From the NCBI GenBank assembly GCA_002633005.1, contig NMRA01000014.1, positions 686,970 through 750,969 on the forward strand: a stretch of 64,000 nt of DNA. The letters are read 5' to 3'. The notes beneath the pieces were generated by a model that was not told the origin of the DNA, made no database searches, and worked only from the letters and a program-made list of their open reading frames with translations. Shown piece by piece: positions 32,533 to 45,624 of the stretch; positions within the stretch are counted from its first letter, which is position 1; every line of letters begins with the position of its first letter. The DNA comes from Phoronis australis. Lineage: Eukaryota; Phoronida; Phoronidae. Both the position numbers and the translations under genes were made by a program.

Positions 32533-34848
32533 TACAGCACACATCACGAATTTTTGGCCGACCGGTCGGAAACTGGTCGACGACCGGCCGTCGACCGGTC
32601 GTCTAGCCGACCAGCAGCCGACCAACAACGGTCGACTAGGAGCCGTCTACTGAGTCGCCTCTGTGGTCGGCACTTGGGTAGGCTAAGTAGTCGCCTAGCG
32701 TAGACGACCAATTCGGATTAAGCGTGTCCTTGGTCGGCAATTACCATTTTATGACTTAACGGGTGAACTTTGGCCAAACAAACATTTTACTGTTCGCTGT
32801 TCGTTTACCACTGGCAACTCAGGTCTTGACATCGGTTTATAAACTTTTGCTGAACTATTGAAAGGAAATAAAATCGAATCAACCTACAAAAACGAAGTGC
32901 GTGACATTACACCAGCCTAAAACTTTATGTTGAATTAATGACGGCGTGGTAAAATCAAACGTTAAGTGATATCGCGGAAGCATAATTTCTAAATTTAGAT
33001 TTGAGACATTTTATAGAGTACATTTTGCACAAAAACAAGCACGAAATTTGAAATTTACAGTAAAATTGCATAACAATCAGAATACAACAGTCAATACACG
33101 ACCTCAAGTATTTTCATGCTGCGGAATGCTCAACAAGCATCACGCATTTGCGCTCATCCGTTATTGCTCTTGATGATCACTTCATCACGCTGTCTATCGC
33201 GATTTACCACAGATAATTATCGCTTATTTCTGTATAATTTCTTAATATGTTGGTTCAGCAATCGAACCCAATTTTATTTTAGAAACAACATAAACAATGG
33301 TTTGAACATAGCGCCGATATTAAATCGTGGGCGCATGAAAACGGAAGACTGATCGGTTTATAGTGTCATCCATCATCCGTCATCATTCAAAAATTGTTCA
33401 CTTTCGCAGTAAAACATCTTTTCGAAACTAGAGCCTTCCTATGTAGCCAGCTTGTTGCATGAAGACTATTTTCAAAATACAGCAAGGTGCCACTGCTTAT
33501 TGAGACCAAACAGACCTCGATACTTCACACAGCCCGGATAGTTACGTTTGTCACCTCGTCGAAAAGCTTGTATCAACATGAGCTCAAGACTGGCGGGCGT
33601 GCATGCAAAATCTGGAAGTCAAATGGCATTCAAATTGCCCGTTACGGCCGTTTAAGTGAGAAACATCCGACGTCATCTCCTTACGAAATTCTCTGCTTTT
33701 TCAACGAAAAAACGTTTACCGTCGTTTTGAAAAAAGTTCATTGTGACACGCGCCACTTCCAAAATGTTTTCAACATCTCCCATTATATGATGAACACACC
33801 TCAGCAAAAATTGTTCTAAAATTCGGTTCACTGATATCAAAATTCCAAAAACATATAATGAAGTGAAACCAATTCTGATCATTTGTTGTAAAGTTTACGT
33901 AACCTCGAGGGAGAACGTTTGATTGAAGAATCTGGGAAAAAGAAACTGGCTAAAAGGTGACGCAATATTTCATTGGGGCGAAAGTCGACGCATAAGATCA
34001 CAACATAACTTTAGCAGCAGAATAATTGTAGAAAACCATTTTTTGCAACGCTGGTAAATAATTTAGTTTACTCTAGGAAGATTTTATTCGGTCAGTTTTT
34101 ACCCACAATGGCGCAAATTTGTATATTTAATTTAGTAAACAGCTTCGCACCAAGGCTACAGCCTTCCGAGCCCTTTCGCGTAAGAACACAATACTTGGCG
34201 TTTCGCGTATACTCCAAGGGGTAAAACTTTGAAAATAATATTTTCGGGGTAACCTGGTACATGTAATCCTAAAAAAGTAGTCTGTGTTTTCATGTAGAGC
34301 GTAAAATGATTAACCCATTGATTCAAAAAGAACACTCTCGCAAACGAAAACGCACACAATTTTCAGCTATATTACACTGGTTAAAAAACAACTTCTATAA
34401 GTTTATTGCATCGGATTCTAGTGATCACAGGACAAGTCAAAACTTATAAAGGGGCGCAATTTCAAACCTTTGGCATGAATCAGTGATATAAAAATAGAAA
34501 TACATGTAGACCGACTTTAGTTCATCAGCAATCTAGACACAACAGTTACAGACACTCACTGCGTTTGTTAACGTCTTGTGGCAATGATAAAATTAATTTT
34601 TTCTACTATGATTGAGAACAAGTTTTACTCTGATGAGGTATGATGCAATATGCACGTCTGATATGCAGAGTCAGCAGTTGCAAAAATATTTACTGGGTTT
34701 AATGAATCCGGTAGTTATGAACTACTGCAAAAGTATAATTACTAATTGTACATTCGAAGCACGCCTCATTAGAATAAAAACATACACATGCCTGATGATC
34801 CTGGGAGTACCTCTTTCACACGCATGAATGAAGATATATAGTTGTTAA
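32533..34848 (-). mobile_element. GCCGACC-rich repeat family, copy B (2.3 kb)
   Basis: Reverse complement of copy A over its full length. It starts TACAGCACACATCACGAATT, then GACCGGTCG, GACGACCGGCCGTCGACC and GCCGACCAGCAGCCGACCAA words, and ends GTTGTTAA at 34848. Frames at 33116-33352 and in copy A share MITSSRC and NNGLNIAP translations, but these are probably by-products of DNA similarity. Flanking sequences differ at both ends, so the boundaries are real. Confidence 0.75.
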
Positions 34849-37800
34849 GTACTAGTCCACGAGAGCACCAACCATGAGCGGCAAGGTGGGGGTCAGCCGA
34901 TTTTCACCAAATTTGGCACATATGTAGTCCTATGGGATCTATAAACAGCGGTAAAATATTTCCTCAAAATATTGTGTTTTTCTAAAGTTATAGGTTCAAA
35001 CACATTTTACGGTTTCGCAGCCATGTTTTCACGGTATAAAAACTGTCCAGTTTCAACTGTTCATATTTTTCCTTGAATGAAAGCTATTGATTTATTATTC
35101 ACTTGGCATTGTTTAGTGGTGCCTATAGATTGTTACGCAGATGTCTTGAAACACGATTCCGATTTACCGCCCTCATTTAGTAGTTTTACTACACTGCCCC
35201 CCGTTATGCCATTTTGAGGTTGTGTTCAGTACACTGCTGTACCAAATCTGCCCCCACTGCTATGAGAATGAAACTTAGCCAAAATGCTGACAAAACATGT
35301 TACTTTCATTGCATAAAATAAAAACTTTGTCAGCCAGTTTATTAGTTATACATTTTGGCACCTCAAATGTACTAAAATGAGAAATTGTCATATATCTGAG
35401 ATCGATGCGTGAGCACCGTAAAATCCGATTGTCCTTCATATTTTTCGATATTTTGCAACAAGTTAGTTCCTCCTGAATGTTTTGAACGTTTTACTACTTA
35501 TCACTTTGGGCTATAGTACCCCTAAATACCACACATGGCTCCATTTTGTAAAAAGCCGATTATGTCCTCCGCAGTGAACAGGGTTAGACATGAACTCGAC
35601 AAATGTAGGTTATTTTGATTTACAGTTGTTTTACTTTGCAATTTCCTCATGGGTATTTCTTCACACATATTCAAGTCAGATTTTCTGTTGATCAAATGTT
35701 CATGCAATGCATTGTAATATCAAATGAATGATAAGTTTGGTGGCATGACCGCAGTTTTTCCCACGACTTAAAACAAAAGACCGCAGAAATTTTCCTGACG
35801 AAATACCGGGTTTGCAGTTCTCTAAAAACATTCGAATGACAAGACAAACTCCACCACTGTCTGTGGCAACTCGTCGCATGTTTTTCGCCCATCGGTCCTA
35901 TCATTGTTTTCCATTGTTGTGTCACTGTTGGATATAACAACACAGGTCGCATGGATATAGAACCTTGCGTACATCAGACCGTTGCTGATAAGTGCTCGTC
36001 ATTATATCTTTATTATAACAATGAAGATGCTAATCTATTGTTCTCTATGCGACCAGGTTTCCCGTGGATGACCACAGAAGAGGAATCCCAAAGTATCCAC
36101 AAACAATGACCACGCACCTTAGTAACTATTACCGCGCACACGAATCCTTTCCGTGGAACCTAAACACCAAATTTTTATATCCGTGTATTGTGTTGTATTG
36201 CTCATGGTACGGGTTCAGAGACTCTGTTGTATTAAGATTCCAATCCCCAACCCAATCTGTAGTTTGAGTAAAATTTCAAGACAATGCAGGTTTATGGATT
36301 TATTCTCCTTAAAATGAAGAGTAAAAATCAAATTCTGCACAGGTTTTTTAAAAGTAATCACTTATTGGAAGATCACACATCTAAAAAATAAAACAATGTT
36401 TGACAATTTTATTCATTATCTTATTTGAAAATTGCCTACCTCACAAACAACTCATCTAAGCTGAAAATATTCCTTGTGAAAAAATATAAAATACCAACCA
36501 GAGACTTGTGTACTACAGAATATGTTTTCGTAATACAATGCAAAGATAATTGTACAGTCAAAAGTGCAAATATTATGAGTCTAATAAAAAATTGCCTTCT
36601 AGATCTTTTCAACACTCTAATTGCTACAGGACAGAGTCAACCACACAAAGCCCATAAAGTCAGGGAATTACATTTAAGGTGATGTAGTCTCACTGCGAAA
36701 AAGTGATTTCACAATATCGCTGACAACACTGGAAGTCTCTTCTTCACAAACTTGAGGTAGCTGTATTTACCACATCAATGTTCTTATCAAAACTAACCAC
36801 CACAAAATGAAAAATTGGCATGTCGGTTCCAATTAGGCAGCATTTTACAATGAAATGGTCATGAAAAAATACTTTTGCAACATGGTTTGCATTACAATTG
36901 CCCTACGATTACAGTTGTACATACATACTAGACCACTAACAAAATTACCCATGGGAACCATAAAATGGTCAATTCGCCAAAAAAACAAGGAGCCACCAGA
37001 GCTAATGTGCCAATACTTTTCAGTACTGCAACAAAAATCATTTGAAGTGGACATAAACTCGCCTAGAATCGCATAAAACAACTTTTGATTTAGACATTTT
37101 ACCATCACGAAATAGGTATTACTTCCAGGTCACTTTTCAGAACTTTGAAAGATCTGGCAATATGCAATTGCTAGAGACCAGACTAATAGTGTGTGATTTT
37201 ATACACACAGCATGGTCTCAAGGAATAGCAAACTGTCAATTCGCTATAATTCCAGAAATCACTTCCCATCTGGATAAGGAACAAACTGAGCAAATTTTAT
37301 ACAGGTAAGTGGTCTAAATCAAAACTTATTACCTCCTGGACAGAATATGGGTTTACAACCCAGGTAGAAAGATAAGTTAACAAAACCAGCCTAACTGCAA
37401 CAGGGTCTCAAATTTCAGTAATATATACCCATTTACAAACAAAAATCTATAATGGTAAATAAAATGCGGAAACATAAATTCAGATCAATTATGCATCTTC
37501 AAGGAAAATGAACAGTACAGTGGTCAGAAATCATCTAAATGTGATGGCCACACTGAGAAATCCTGTCAGACCAAAAAATCCAGTGGCTAAACAAAATGAA
37601 CAATGTACCATTACCATGTGGCCCAGGATCATGATCCGTGCCCGGAGAAAAATTCAGTCTTAGACTAGGTAAATTTTAGATTTGTGCTGTTCACACAAGC
37701 AGTTCTGGTGCAAACAAAGCTTGCGACAACACACAAGCCTACTTCCCTACACAGCTGTGCTGATACAATAATGCCCCCACTGGATTTAGCAGATCAGCCA

Positions 37801-39409
37801 GAGTATTTACAGGTCCAGCCACTGTACTGTTTCCTCCTTTTGAGTTTTTACAATGCTACATCCTTGACAATCGCAGATTGCCTCTTTCAATGCATACCCC
37901 ACTTCCTCTGTCCCAGTTTCCCCACATTTGCTGAGAGTTGTCTATCTCAAGAAATTACTTTGGACCTGTTGTGGTATAAGCCAGTAATCTTTGGCAAATA
38001 CTTTTCCCCCCGACTCGTTCCTCAAGCAACAAATTCTCTTTGACATATCTTCTGGGAGTAGACTTTACGGCCTCTCTCTAGCCCCCTCACTTAGTTGTCC
38101 AGAAGGGTACCTTCTTGCTGGTTGTGAACTTTTCCATACCCAACCCTTACTAATAATCGGCAAGTCTCCAACTTCAGCAGAAGCCACTTCTTCAGCATAA
38201 GCCTATCCTTATTCCTAAAATTGTGTTTATGAAAAAATTAAACATATTAAATTTAATAGGGCCATTTCGGATCAGAAAATATGAATACCAAGCTAAAGTG
38301 AAGGCGCCAATATTTTTGACGGCTTTAGCATGTTTAATTAACTTCATAATCGCAGAAATCCATTGGCAGACATAACATACTCCCTAGTCTCTAAAAGTAG
38401 TTCATGTTACACATTTGGTGGTTGTTATGAAAAGTTATAATGACTACCTATTTTCTGTGCCAATGTATACATGTAGTTGCATAAACATCAACACATTTGA
38501 ATAAGATATGATTAAGCAATAAGGCCCAAGTTATAAGCAATCACGGTGTGACAATAAAAGTATTTTTGCATGAATGACGTGCTTCTAAAAATATTCCTCA
38601 GGGTCATACCCTGGAGTTTAGTGATTCCTACCTGAGCTCATTCGAAGCAGGACGTTGAACCTTGACTTAACGTCTTTGGTCATTTTTCAGACCTCTATCA
38701 GGCTCTATCAGATTTCTCCTCTAGTTTGCAGTGGATGTTCTCAGTGTCTTTGGCGACAGCAATATATCTCGAGTGTTGTAACGATGATTCGGGCAAGTGA
38801 ATCTAATAAGGTAGATTATGTATCTCCTGCTCCACACCTGCCTCCGAGGCAGACACTGAGACAGACTACTTCTCAGGACTCAGGAGGACACGTTCCACCT
38901 CCACATCAGCTCCACGTACTCTTCTAAGGTGCTCAAATGTCTCGCTCTACGTACTCTTATAAGGTGCTCAAATGTCTCGCTCTATACCTTGTGCATTTCC
39001 CAAGAGTTTCCAAAGTTGTTTCTCTTCGCAATTTGTAGAAATACCACATTCGATGCGACTGGCAGTGCCAGATAAATAGATAAATTCGCAAACCCGCACT
39101 TTAGGTCAGCCATCATTCAACTAACGCATTGTAAGCTTTAGTTTGGTATTCAGACGAGTTAGATGAACAAATTTAGTATAATTTCATATTTTAGTGGGAA
39201 ATGCTAGTGTCTTTAAAATTAATTAAAAACATTTAACCAAACCAATTCTTTTAATTGTTGTATTATACCACGGCATATTAATGCGTAGAAACGGCGCACA
39301 ACTAGTGACAGGTTTAACATGACAAATACACATACGCGGTCTGAAAATAGTGAAATTCAGACACCTATTACCAAGCCTGCCTGAAGGGCTGACAAAGTTT
39401 TTATTGTAT
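34849..39409. other. 4.5 kb without a recognisable gene
   Basis: AT-rich sequence. Open frames up to 119 codons (for example 37684-38043 plus) lack domains or splice structure that I can support. Near 34878 the word AGCGGCAAGGTGGGGGTCAG recurs, inverted, near 39850, marking the edge of another dispersed repeat. A minus-strand reading of 37700-38200 looks mildly protein-like but has several stops. Confidence 0.45.
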
Positions 39410-39600
39410 TAATTTCAAGGGCATGGAGTCTTCTACATGTCCATGTTATTATTTTTAGTTTTATCGCGGGGGCAGCTTCGCTATAAGGGTACAACTTACT
39501 GCTGGTTTTTCACAAGAAGGAAAGGTACCTCCACGGAAACAGTTCCAGTGTTACCATGGTAACAGATATTGCAGTGTCGGTGCCGTTTTTACTGACATTG
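39410..39600 (+). repeat. Direct repeat, left copy (pairs with 43.42 kb)
   Basis: Aligns with 43420-43605 in the same direction: TCCATGTTATT, GGGTACAACTTACTG against GGTATAACGTACTG, and TGGTAACAGATATT against TGGTTACTGATATT. The pair brackets the decayed repetitive coding region between them. Confidence 0.5.
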
Positions 39601-40404
39601 GTCATGAACATATCGTGTGATATCAAAATTGTTCAGAAACGATTCTGTTTGAAGCAGAAACTGGAGTAGAAAATTTGGTCAAAAATGACTCATTCCACAA
39701 CAAGAAATTGCCTCATTTTGCCCCCAAGAACACTTCCCTCGTATCTCCTAAACCACCAAACTTTGTGGGGTCATACTTCACCCAATTTCTCTCAGCCCTA
39801 ATGTGATTTATCAGACTAAACATGGATCTGAATGGCTGACCCCCCACCTTGCCGCTTGTTGGCTGTACAGTGGTCGGTGGATCCGTGGACTGATACTTAA
39901 ATACAGGAGACTTCCAATACTTGAGTAAGCACGGTATACTATGTCAGTATGTTGAAGTATTCAACGGTTCTGTGAAGAACCATTTCGCACTATACCTATG
40001 GCTGTTACAAAATACAGCCAACGGTTATTTTAAAGGTCCTCTAACACTTTCAAGAAGAACCGCTCACTTGATAACGTTAAATTAGACCGGACGTTGGACC
40101 AGTGAATTCGTTGCCGTGGCGCATTTATAATCCGAACAAAACTAACACATTTCTGAAACAAAAACGTTACAAAAATATCTTTTACATTCATAGACACTTT
40201 ATGTACAATTACGCTTTTGTATTTTTGTCAGTACATGAACCCTGAATACCAAACTGTTCGGAGTAATTATGTGCTGCTATATGGTATGCAAGAAGACGAC
40301 AAAATCATTCAGCACTAAACTTTGAATTTAGCAATTACACGATCTGTAGCATTGCCCATAAGTATTCACGATACCAAGGGTAATCCTATTGGAAGACTTT
40401 AGAC

Positions 40405-40575
40405 AGCGCTTCAATACCCAAATTGTTTTGTTTCGTTGTTCTAGACAGCAAAATAGATGCAAGAACTTTCCGCCACAAAACATTAACCGGAAACTGGGAT
40501 TGGAAATTCAGGAGAGTGCCTCTTCCTCTGGGATATTCCAAAGGAACATGTCGGAGTTGCGAATCTCGTATCATG
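40405..40575 (+). repeat. Dispersed repeat, copy 1 (pairs with 61.9 kb)
   Basis: Matches 61935-62120 in the same direction: AATAGATGCAA, ACCGGAAACTG, TCAGGAGAGTG and CGGAGTTGCGAA in identical order and similar spacing. No coding signal is shared between the copies. Confidence 0.6.
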
Positions 40576-40919
40576 ATTGATGAAGTTTACTACATGTAGT
40601 TTATTCCCAAATGGATTTTCATGTGTTAAAGATGCTTGAAAAATTTAGAGATTATCTTGTGATTTTATCCCGTTGTTTATTGGTTGCATTTAGTGCAGTG
40701 TAAAGAAAAGTGAAGCTTCGTTAAAAGACTTCCTGTGGAGTTTGCTTGACGTTATCGTCGTGGGAAACGGTGAGAAGAGCGATTTTAGACTCAAGATCCT
40801 GACAAACAAAATCAGTCGTTCCGTAAATTCATATTGTGAAGAGGAGTTCCCCCGCGATACTTAAGGTAGTTTTTTTAATGACAAAGCGACCTTTAATGTC
40901 ACGAGCGCAGATCCTGTAA

Positions 40920-43200
40920 CGTTCGCCCCTTCTTACTATTGAGATTTCAAAGACCTCGGTCTTATTGAGAAAAGCCTTTAACCGGAATGCCTGTGACGTA
41001 TGAAGCTAACAAAATACACAGAGACGGCAACCCGGCAGTGAAAGAGGAATTGCAAGACGGCTGTCAACAAGGACTCCCGAACGCTCTAATTGATGTAATA
41101 TATCGTCCAAAGAAAATGATATCCCGTCTTAAGACAATCAGCACACCGTTGCCACTATTCCTGTTCTGGCCACAATCATGATAACACCGTGCATTACCGA
41201 TGTCGAGAATGGAACACTAGTGCCATCTCTAGGTGCGGTCATGAGAGAGAGCAATAAAGTTATATCATATGACAGTAGTTACATCGGTGTTGGTCTCGAG
41301 GTTCTGCCCAGCCAAGTCAATCGTTCAGGGCATGCTGCTTTAAAAGAGGAAGTTCACCACAACACTCAAGATTGTCATAATAACGACAAGACCAACATGG
41401 CTGACCAGGTGACTGACATGTCATGTGGGGAAAACGAAATACCTGGAGATGGCATTCCGTCAATGAAAGGCCAGCGGCACGAACTGACCCCTATCGCTGA
41501 TAGCAAAGATGCCAAAAAGCCCTGTAGGATATCATTGAATTTATAAAACCGCTCAGAAAAGAAGATCTCCTGACTGCGCATGTTCAACCAACTGAATTTA
41601 TCGCTGCTATTCCCGTCGTGGCCGAATTCCCGGTAGTACCGTCCATTACTGATACCGGAAGTACAGTCAAGCGAGTTACAGGCTTGGTGATTGGAGAGAG
41701 CGATAAAGTTAGATCCCATGACTAAAGTAACAGTGATGTTGATCTCAAGGCTCTACCCGGCAAAATCTATTGTTCAGCGCATACTGAATTAAAATGAGAG
41801 ATCCACCATTAACAGTACCGGTACAGATTGTCTTAATATCGACATGACGACGATGGATGATCTGGTGACTCAAATGTCATGTGAAGATAACAAAATACCT
41901 GGAGATGACATCCCACCACAAAGGGCCAGAAGCAAGACTCGACCCCAACAGCTTATAGCAAAGATGCCAAACACGGATTTTACTGAATTTATAAAACTGC
42001 CTAAAGAAGAAGAAATCCTAACTACGCGTGACCAACCTACGGAATTTGCTGCTGCTATTGCTGTCTTGACCAAACAGCCGCCAACTAACGCCAATTACAG
42101 ATATCAAAAATACGCTTAAGCCATATCTAGGCTTGGTCAGGAGAGAGAGAGCGATGAAACTACATTCCACGACGACGACTACTGAAAGAGGGGGTCCCTT
42201 ACGGCAATCTAGGTTGTTGCGATGAAGACAATGCGAGATTGGATGTGACGGTCCACGGAAAACTTATAGCTAATTCTAGATATAAATGATTCGTTTTCGG
42301 TTTGCTCTGAAGAAGAAGTTGACGGTGACGAACTATTAATAAATGACAAATTGTATAATAAGAGGCCGTGCCAGTTACTGATGAAGTCTTTGATGATTTT
42401 TTTTTCAATTTTGACTAGAGTACTGGAGAGGATCAAAGTTCTGGATACTACAGCACTGCAAAGGAGACGCAGAGTAACGTCGTCGTTGTGGCTATTCCAC
42501 CGGAAGACAAACAACCACTCGCCCCTTCTTACCTAGAGGATATCAAAGACCTCTCTAGTACCAAGAAAAGCCTTTTAACTGAAATTTCTGTGGCGTTTGG
42601 GGATAACAAAATACATGGAGACGACATCCCGGCAGTGAAAGGGGAACAGTAAGAATTGACCCCAACAGCTGACAGCAAAGTCACCCCGAACGCTCTGATT
42701 GATTTAATGAGATCGTCCAAAGAAAATGATTTCCTGTCTATGGGCAATCAACACACCGTTGTTCCCATTCCCGTTCTGGCCACACTCACGATAGCACTAC
42801 CCATTACCGATGTCGATAACCAAACAATCGTGCACCAGTCTCTAGGCATGGTCATAACAACAATGCTGGCCTCGCAGTCCTGTCCAGCAATATCGATCGC
42901 TCTGCGCATTCTGATTTAAAAGGGAAATCCTACCACAACACACAAGATTGTCATAATGATGACAAGACAATCGTGGAGTGCCTGGTGACTGAAATGTCTG
43001 TGACGTGCGAGGATAATATTCAGACTGGGCATTACCAACCTACTGAAATTGTTGCTGCTTTTCCCGTCGTAGCCGAACTCCCTTTAGCACCGCCAATTAC
43101 CAATACCGAAAATACGCACAAGCCAGCTATATGTTATGGGTACTACAACAAAGTAGACGCAGAGTAACGACTTCGTTGTGGATATTCCACCGGAAGACAA
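40920..43200 (+). pseudogene. Decayed internally repeated acidic protein region
   Basis: A protein module is repeated about five times with frameshifts and stops between copies. Its parts are a MSCEDNKIPGDDIP-type block (41418, 41874, 42598), ELTPTADSK (41485, 42655), PNALIDLMRSSKEN (41077, 42690), IPVLATLTIALPITDVDN (42768) and DLKEEVHHNTQDCHNNDKT (41340, 42912). Near 42424-42655 a clean stretch reads GEDQSSGYYSTAKETQSNV then AIPPEDKQPLAPSYLEDIKD; the IPPEDKQ block returns at 43187. Composition is acidic and Ser/Thr/Pro-rich, so the product was probably disordered. I do not recognise the family. Breaks in every module indicate an old pseudogene, unless parts are alternatively spliced exons. 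Confidence 0.5.
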
Positions 43201-43419
43201 ACAATCGCCATGGAAACGAATGAAACTACGCTTCCAGCAAAGATGTAGGAGACGTTTCTGTTGTGGAATTCTTGAGACCTAAGACTGAGTACCTAAGCGG
43301 TTTGGACCCTCAAAAGACGCATTTCAATCTGGCATCTATTTAGCTTTTTAGTGGTGGCACCCACTCACTTAGTCCTCCTAAAAAGCAAAAACTTCGATTT
43401 TGTGGAGCCCAGAACTGAC

Positions 43420-43605
43420 CGAATATTTTTGCATCAAGTATTGGTCCTTTTACACTTCCATGTTATTTAGTTTCTTCTAAGGGTAGATGGGGTACAAAGG
43501 TATAACGTACTGTTGTTTTTTAGTGCATGCAATGTGCCTTCACTGAAATGGTCCCAGTACAATGGTTACTGATATTTTAGTATCGGTACCAGTTTTGTTT
43601 ACTTA
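43420..43605 (+). repeat. Direct repeat, right copy (pairs with 39.41 kb)
   Basis: See the left copy. This copy stops exactly where the inverted-repeat element at 43608 begins, so that element inserted into or beside it. Confidence 0.5.
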
Positions 43606-43607
43606 GC

Positions 43608-44256
43608 AGCCGATTTCATGAAGGTGATTTAACAAAACCAGGTTTAAGTCTTAAACTTGGTCTTCCTAAACCTGGTGTAATTTTAGACCTAACTTACATT
43701 TCACCAACGTGGTTTAAAAGTCTGAAAGCTTGATTTTGTTAGACCAGGGAGCGGGTGACCCTACTGTTGATCTGGATTAACCCAACAAAGAAACTATTTA
43801 AGTGCTTCAATGAAACCTTGATCATGTGGGACCCCTTTTTTTCTTGATTTTAGTGTTATCAAATCTATAATTTTCAAAATTTTGACTTGATCCCCCTAAG
43901 TTAAAAAATCCTTGATCCGACCCCCCCACCCTAAAAATCCTGGATCCGCCCCTGCTATGTTTGATCTTGTGTCGTGGTAAAACTGAAAATTGAACATAGT
44001 TCATTCTGGCTCTAAAACTACGTCGTAAATGCACAAAGTGGCATCATTCATCTATAACGTTCAAGTCTGACATATTTAACAGTATTAAACCTGAGTCTGA
44101 CCAAGTCTAAAGTTAAACTTGGGTTAAGATCTTACTTCAGGTCTAAGGACTATGGACCTCGTTGGTGATCGAAAACTGACTTAGACCTGGTCTAAACTGG
44201 AGTTAAACAGGTTTTACTTTTGGTCTAAAAGGTAAACCACCTTTATGAAATCGGCT
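43608..44256. mobile_element. 650-bp MITE, AGCCGATTTCATGAAGGTG ends
   Basis: Left end AGCCGATTTCATGAAGGTGA and right end, reversed, AGCCGATTTCATAAAGGTGG form inverted repeats of about 25 bp. The subterminal parts carry many GGTTTAAGTCTTAAAC-like and GGTCTAAAC words in both directions, likely protein-binding repeats or fold-back arms. The middle (43830-43965) holds a second, nested element ending in CCTGGATCCGCCCCTGC. No coding capacity. Confidence 0.7.
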
Positions 44257-44488
44257 TTAAGTGTCGATTTTACTCCCACAAGGCAGGCCACGTCTCTTTA
44301 TTTGGTAGTACATTTACCGTATATGATCTTTGACCTTCGCTGTAAACAAAAACAATGGTGATTTCAAGTCACAGCAAGTCCGGCTTCTTGGAGTGTATGT
44401 GCGCATATATGTTATAAGACGCTGCGAATTTGAAACTGTATTTGGATGAAAGAGTTTATATTTCGTCAGTCTTACAAAAACATTCAAT

Positions 44489-44896
44489 ATGACGATGTTT
44501 TCAAGAAATTCTCTCACCTTCAAATCCCTAAGGAGTAGAATCGCCACGATCGCTTTAAGAATATTTTTACCAGTTCTCGCACTCCATGCCTCTTTGTCCA
44601 TAGCCCAAATATTTTTTACTTTCTTAACGAACCCCCACGAGATGCCTGCCACAAAATCAACGTCACTAATGTGGTTGTTAGGGGTTTATACTGGAGTGCG
44701 TTGCTGCTTGATTTTTGTACACAATCCGGCCGATCTTGCCTGCCTGAGAAAGTTGTCGGTAAACAGAGCCACAACCACAAACCCTCGGAAGATAACCACT
44801 ACCTGTACAGTCAGATTCGTTACTAACATAACAATGAACGAAAATGTTTTCCGTTCATCTGAGGAAATGGAAACCTATCTATGCTTCCCATCATAA
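44489..44896 (+). CDS. Unrecognised ORF with two hydrophobic segments
   Basis: 135 codons from ATG 44489. Residues about 18-45 (IATIALRIFLPVLALHASLS and onward) and 60-80 (SLMWLLGVYTGVRCCLIFV) could be membrane segments; the tail is polar and Thr-rich. An overlapping minus-strand frame (44314-44652) is similarly long, which weakens the case. No family recognised and no splice sites support it. Confidence 0.15.
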   Translation: MTMFSRNSLTFKSLRSRIATIALRIFLPVLALHASLSIAQIFFTFLTNPHEMPATKSTSLMWLLGVYTGVRCCLIFVHNPADLACLRKLSVNRATTTNPRKITTTCTVRFVTNITMNENVFRSSEEMETYLCFPS

Positions 44897-45237
44897 TTAT
44901 TTCAGTGACACTAATTCTTTTCAAAATTTAATCTTATTACCTCTTAGATTTCGCTGTCGGTGCCTTTTGCTGTCTTTTTATGCAGGTTTCCCTATCGGAT
45001 TCTGCGCTGCTCAAATTTTCTAGTTTTGAATTTTTCCACGGTTTATGCCTAAATTCAGGGCAACTGCATCCCGCTTTGACAGGATTCTGAAATTATGTTA
45101 TAACCAGGGAGGCAATAGCGTCAGCGACAGGTGTCGGGAAGAGTTTGATGAGGTTGATTGTGCCCGAGTCTTCGAATGATAATTAGCATTTTTAACATGT
45201 CGCCAACACCTTCGCTCAGATATTTTCGTGGAAATAA

Positions 45238-45624
45238 CGTTCCGTTGAATTACGCGTCGCCATCGTTACCTGTGAGGCTAACAATAATATTGATTTATAC
45301 GAGAGATTGTGTTCCACAGCTCTGTCAGCATGTCGGAAGCCTTGTCATCAAATCACACCTAAATGTAACTACTACTCTAACTACGTAGAGCAATATTGTG
45401 TGAGTCATTTGGGAGTTGGCAGCGAGCTAGTTAATACTTCGTTGCCGTGCTCTGTCGCATGCCGTTTAAGATATCAAATTATGGATGTGCAAACTGGAAA
45501 CGAGGTTGAAGGAAAGAGAGACGGGCTGTTCGTGGATACATCGTTTCCACCCGACCATTCTTCATTGACATATGTGTATACAGGCGACATCAAGTATGAT
45601 AAAATGATCTTCGTGCGACCTCAG
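45238..45624 (+). CDS. Possible exon, cysteine-rich extracellular-type
   Basis: From the stop at 45235-45237 to a strong donor (CAG/GTGAGT, GT at 45625) the frame is open for about 129 codons. It reads CSTALSACRKPCHQITPKC, NYVEQYCVSHLGVGSEL, LPCSVACRLRYQ, then FVDTSFPPDHSSLTYVYTGD and ends IFVRPQ. Eight or more cysteines with N-glycosylation-like sites (NTS) suit a secreted or receptor ectodomain. The upstream acceptor is not clear, and no second exon was identified. Family unknown to me. It could also be chance, though cysteine density and the donor argue for a real exon. Confidence 0.35.

Noticed and set aside
37684-38200. Possible coding region, either strand
   Set aside because: Frames carry stops and no motif I can name.
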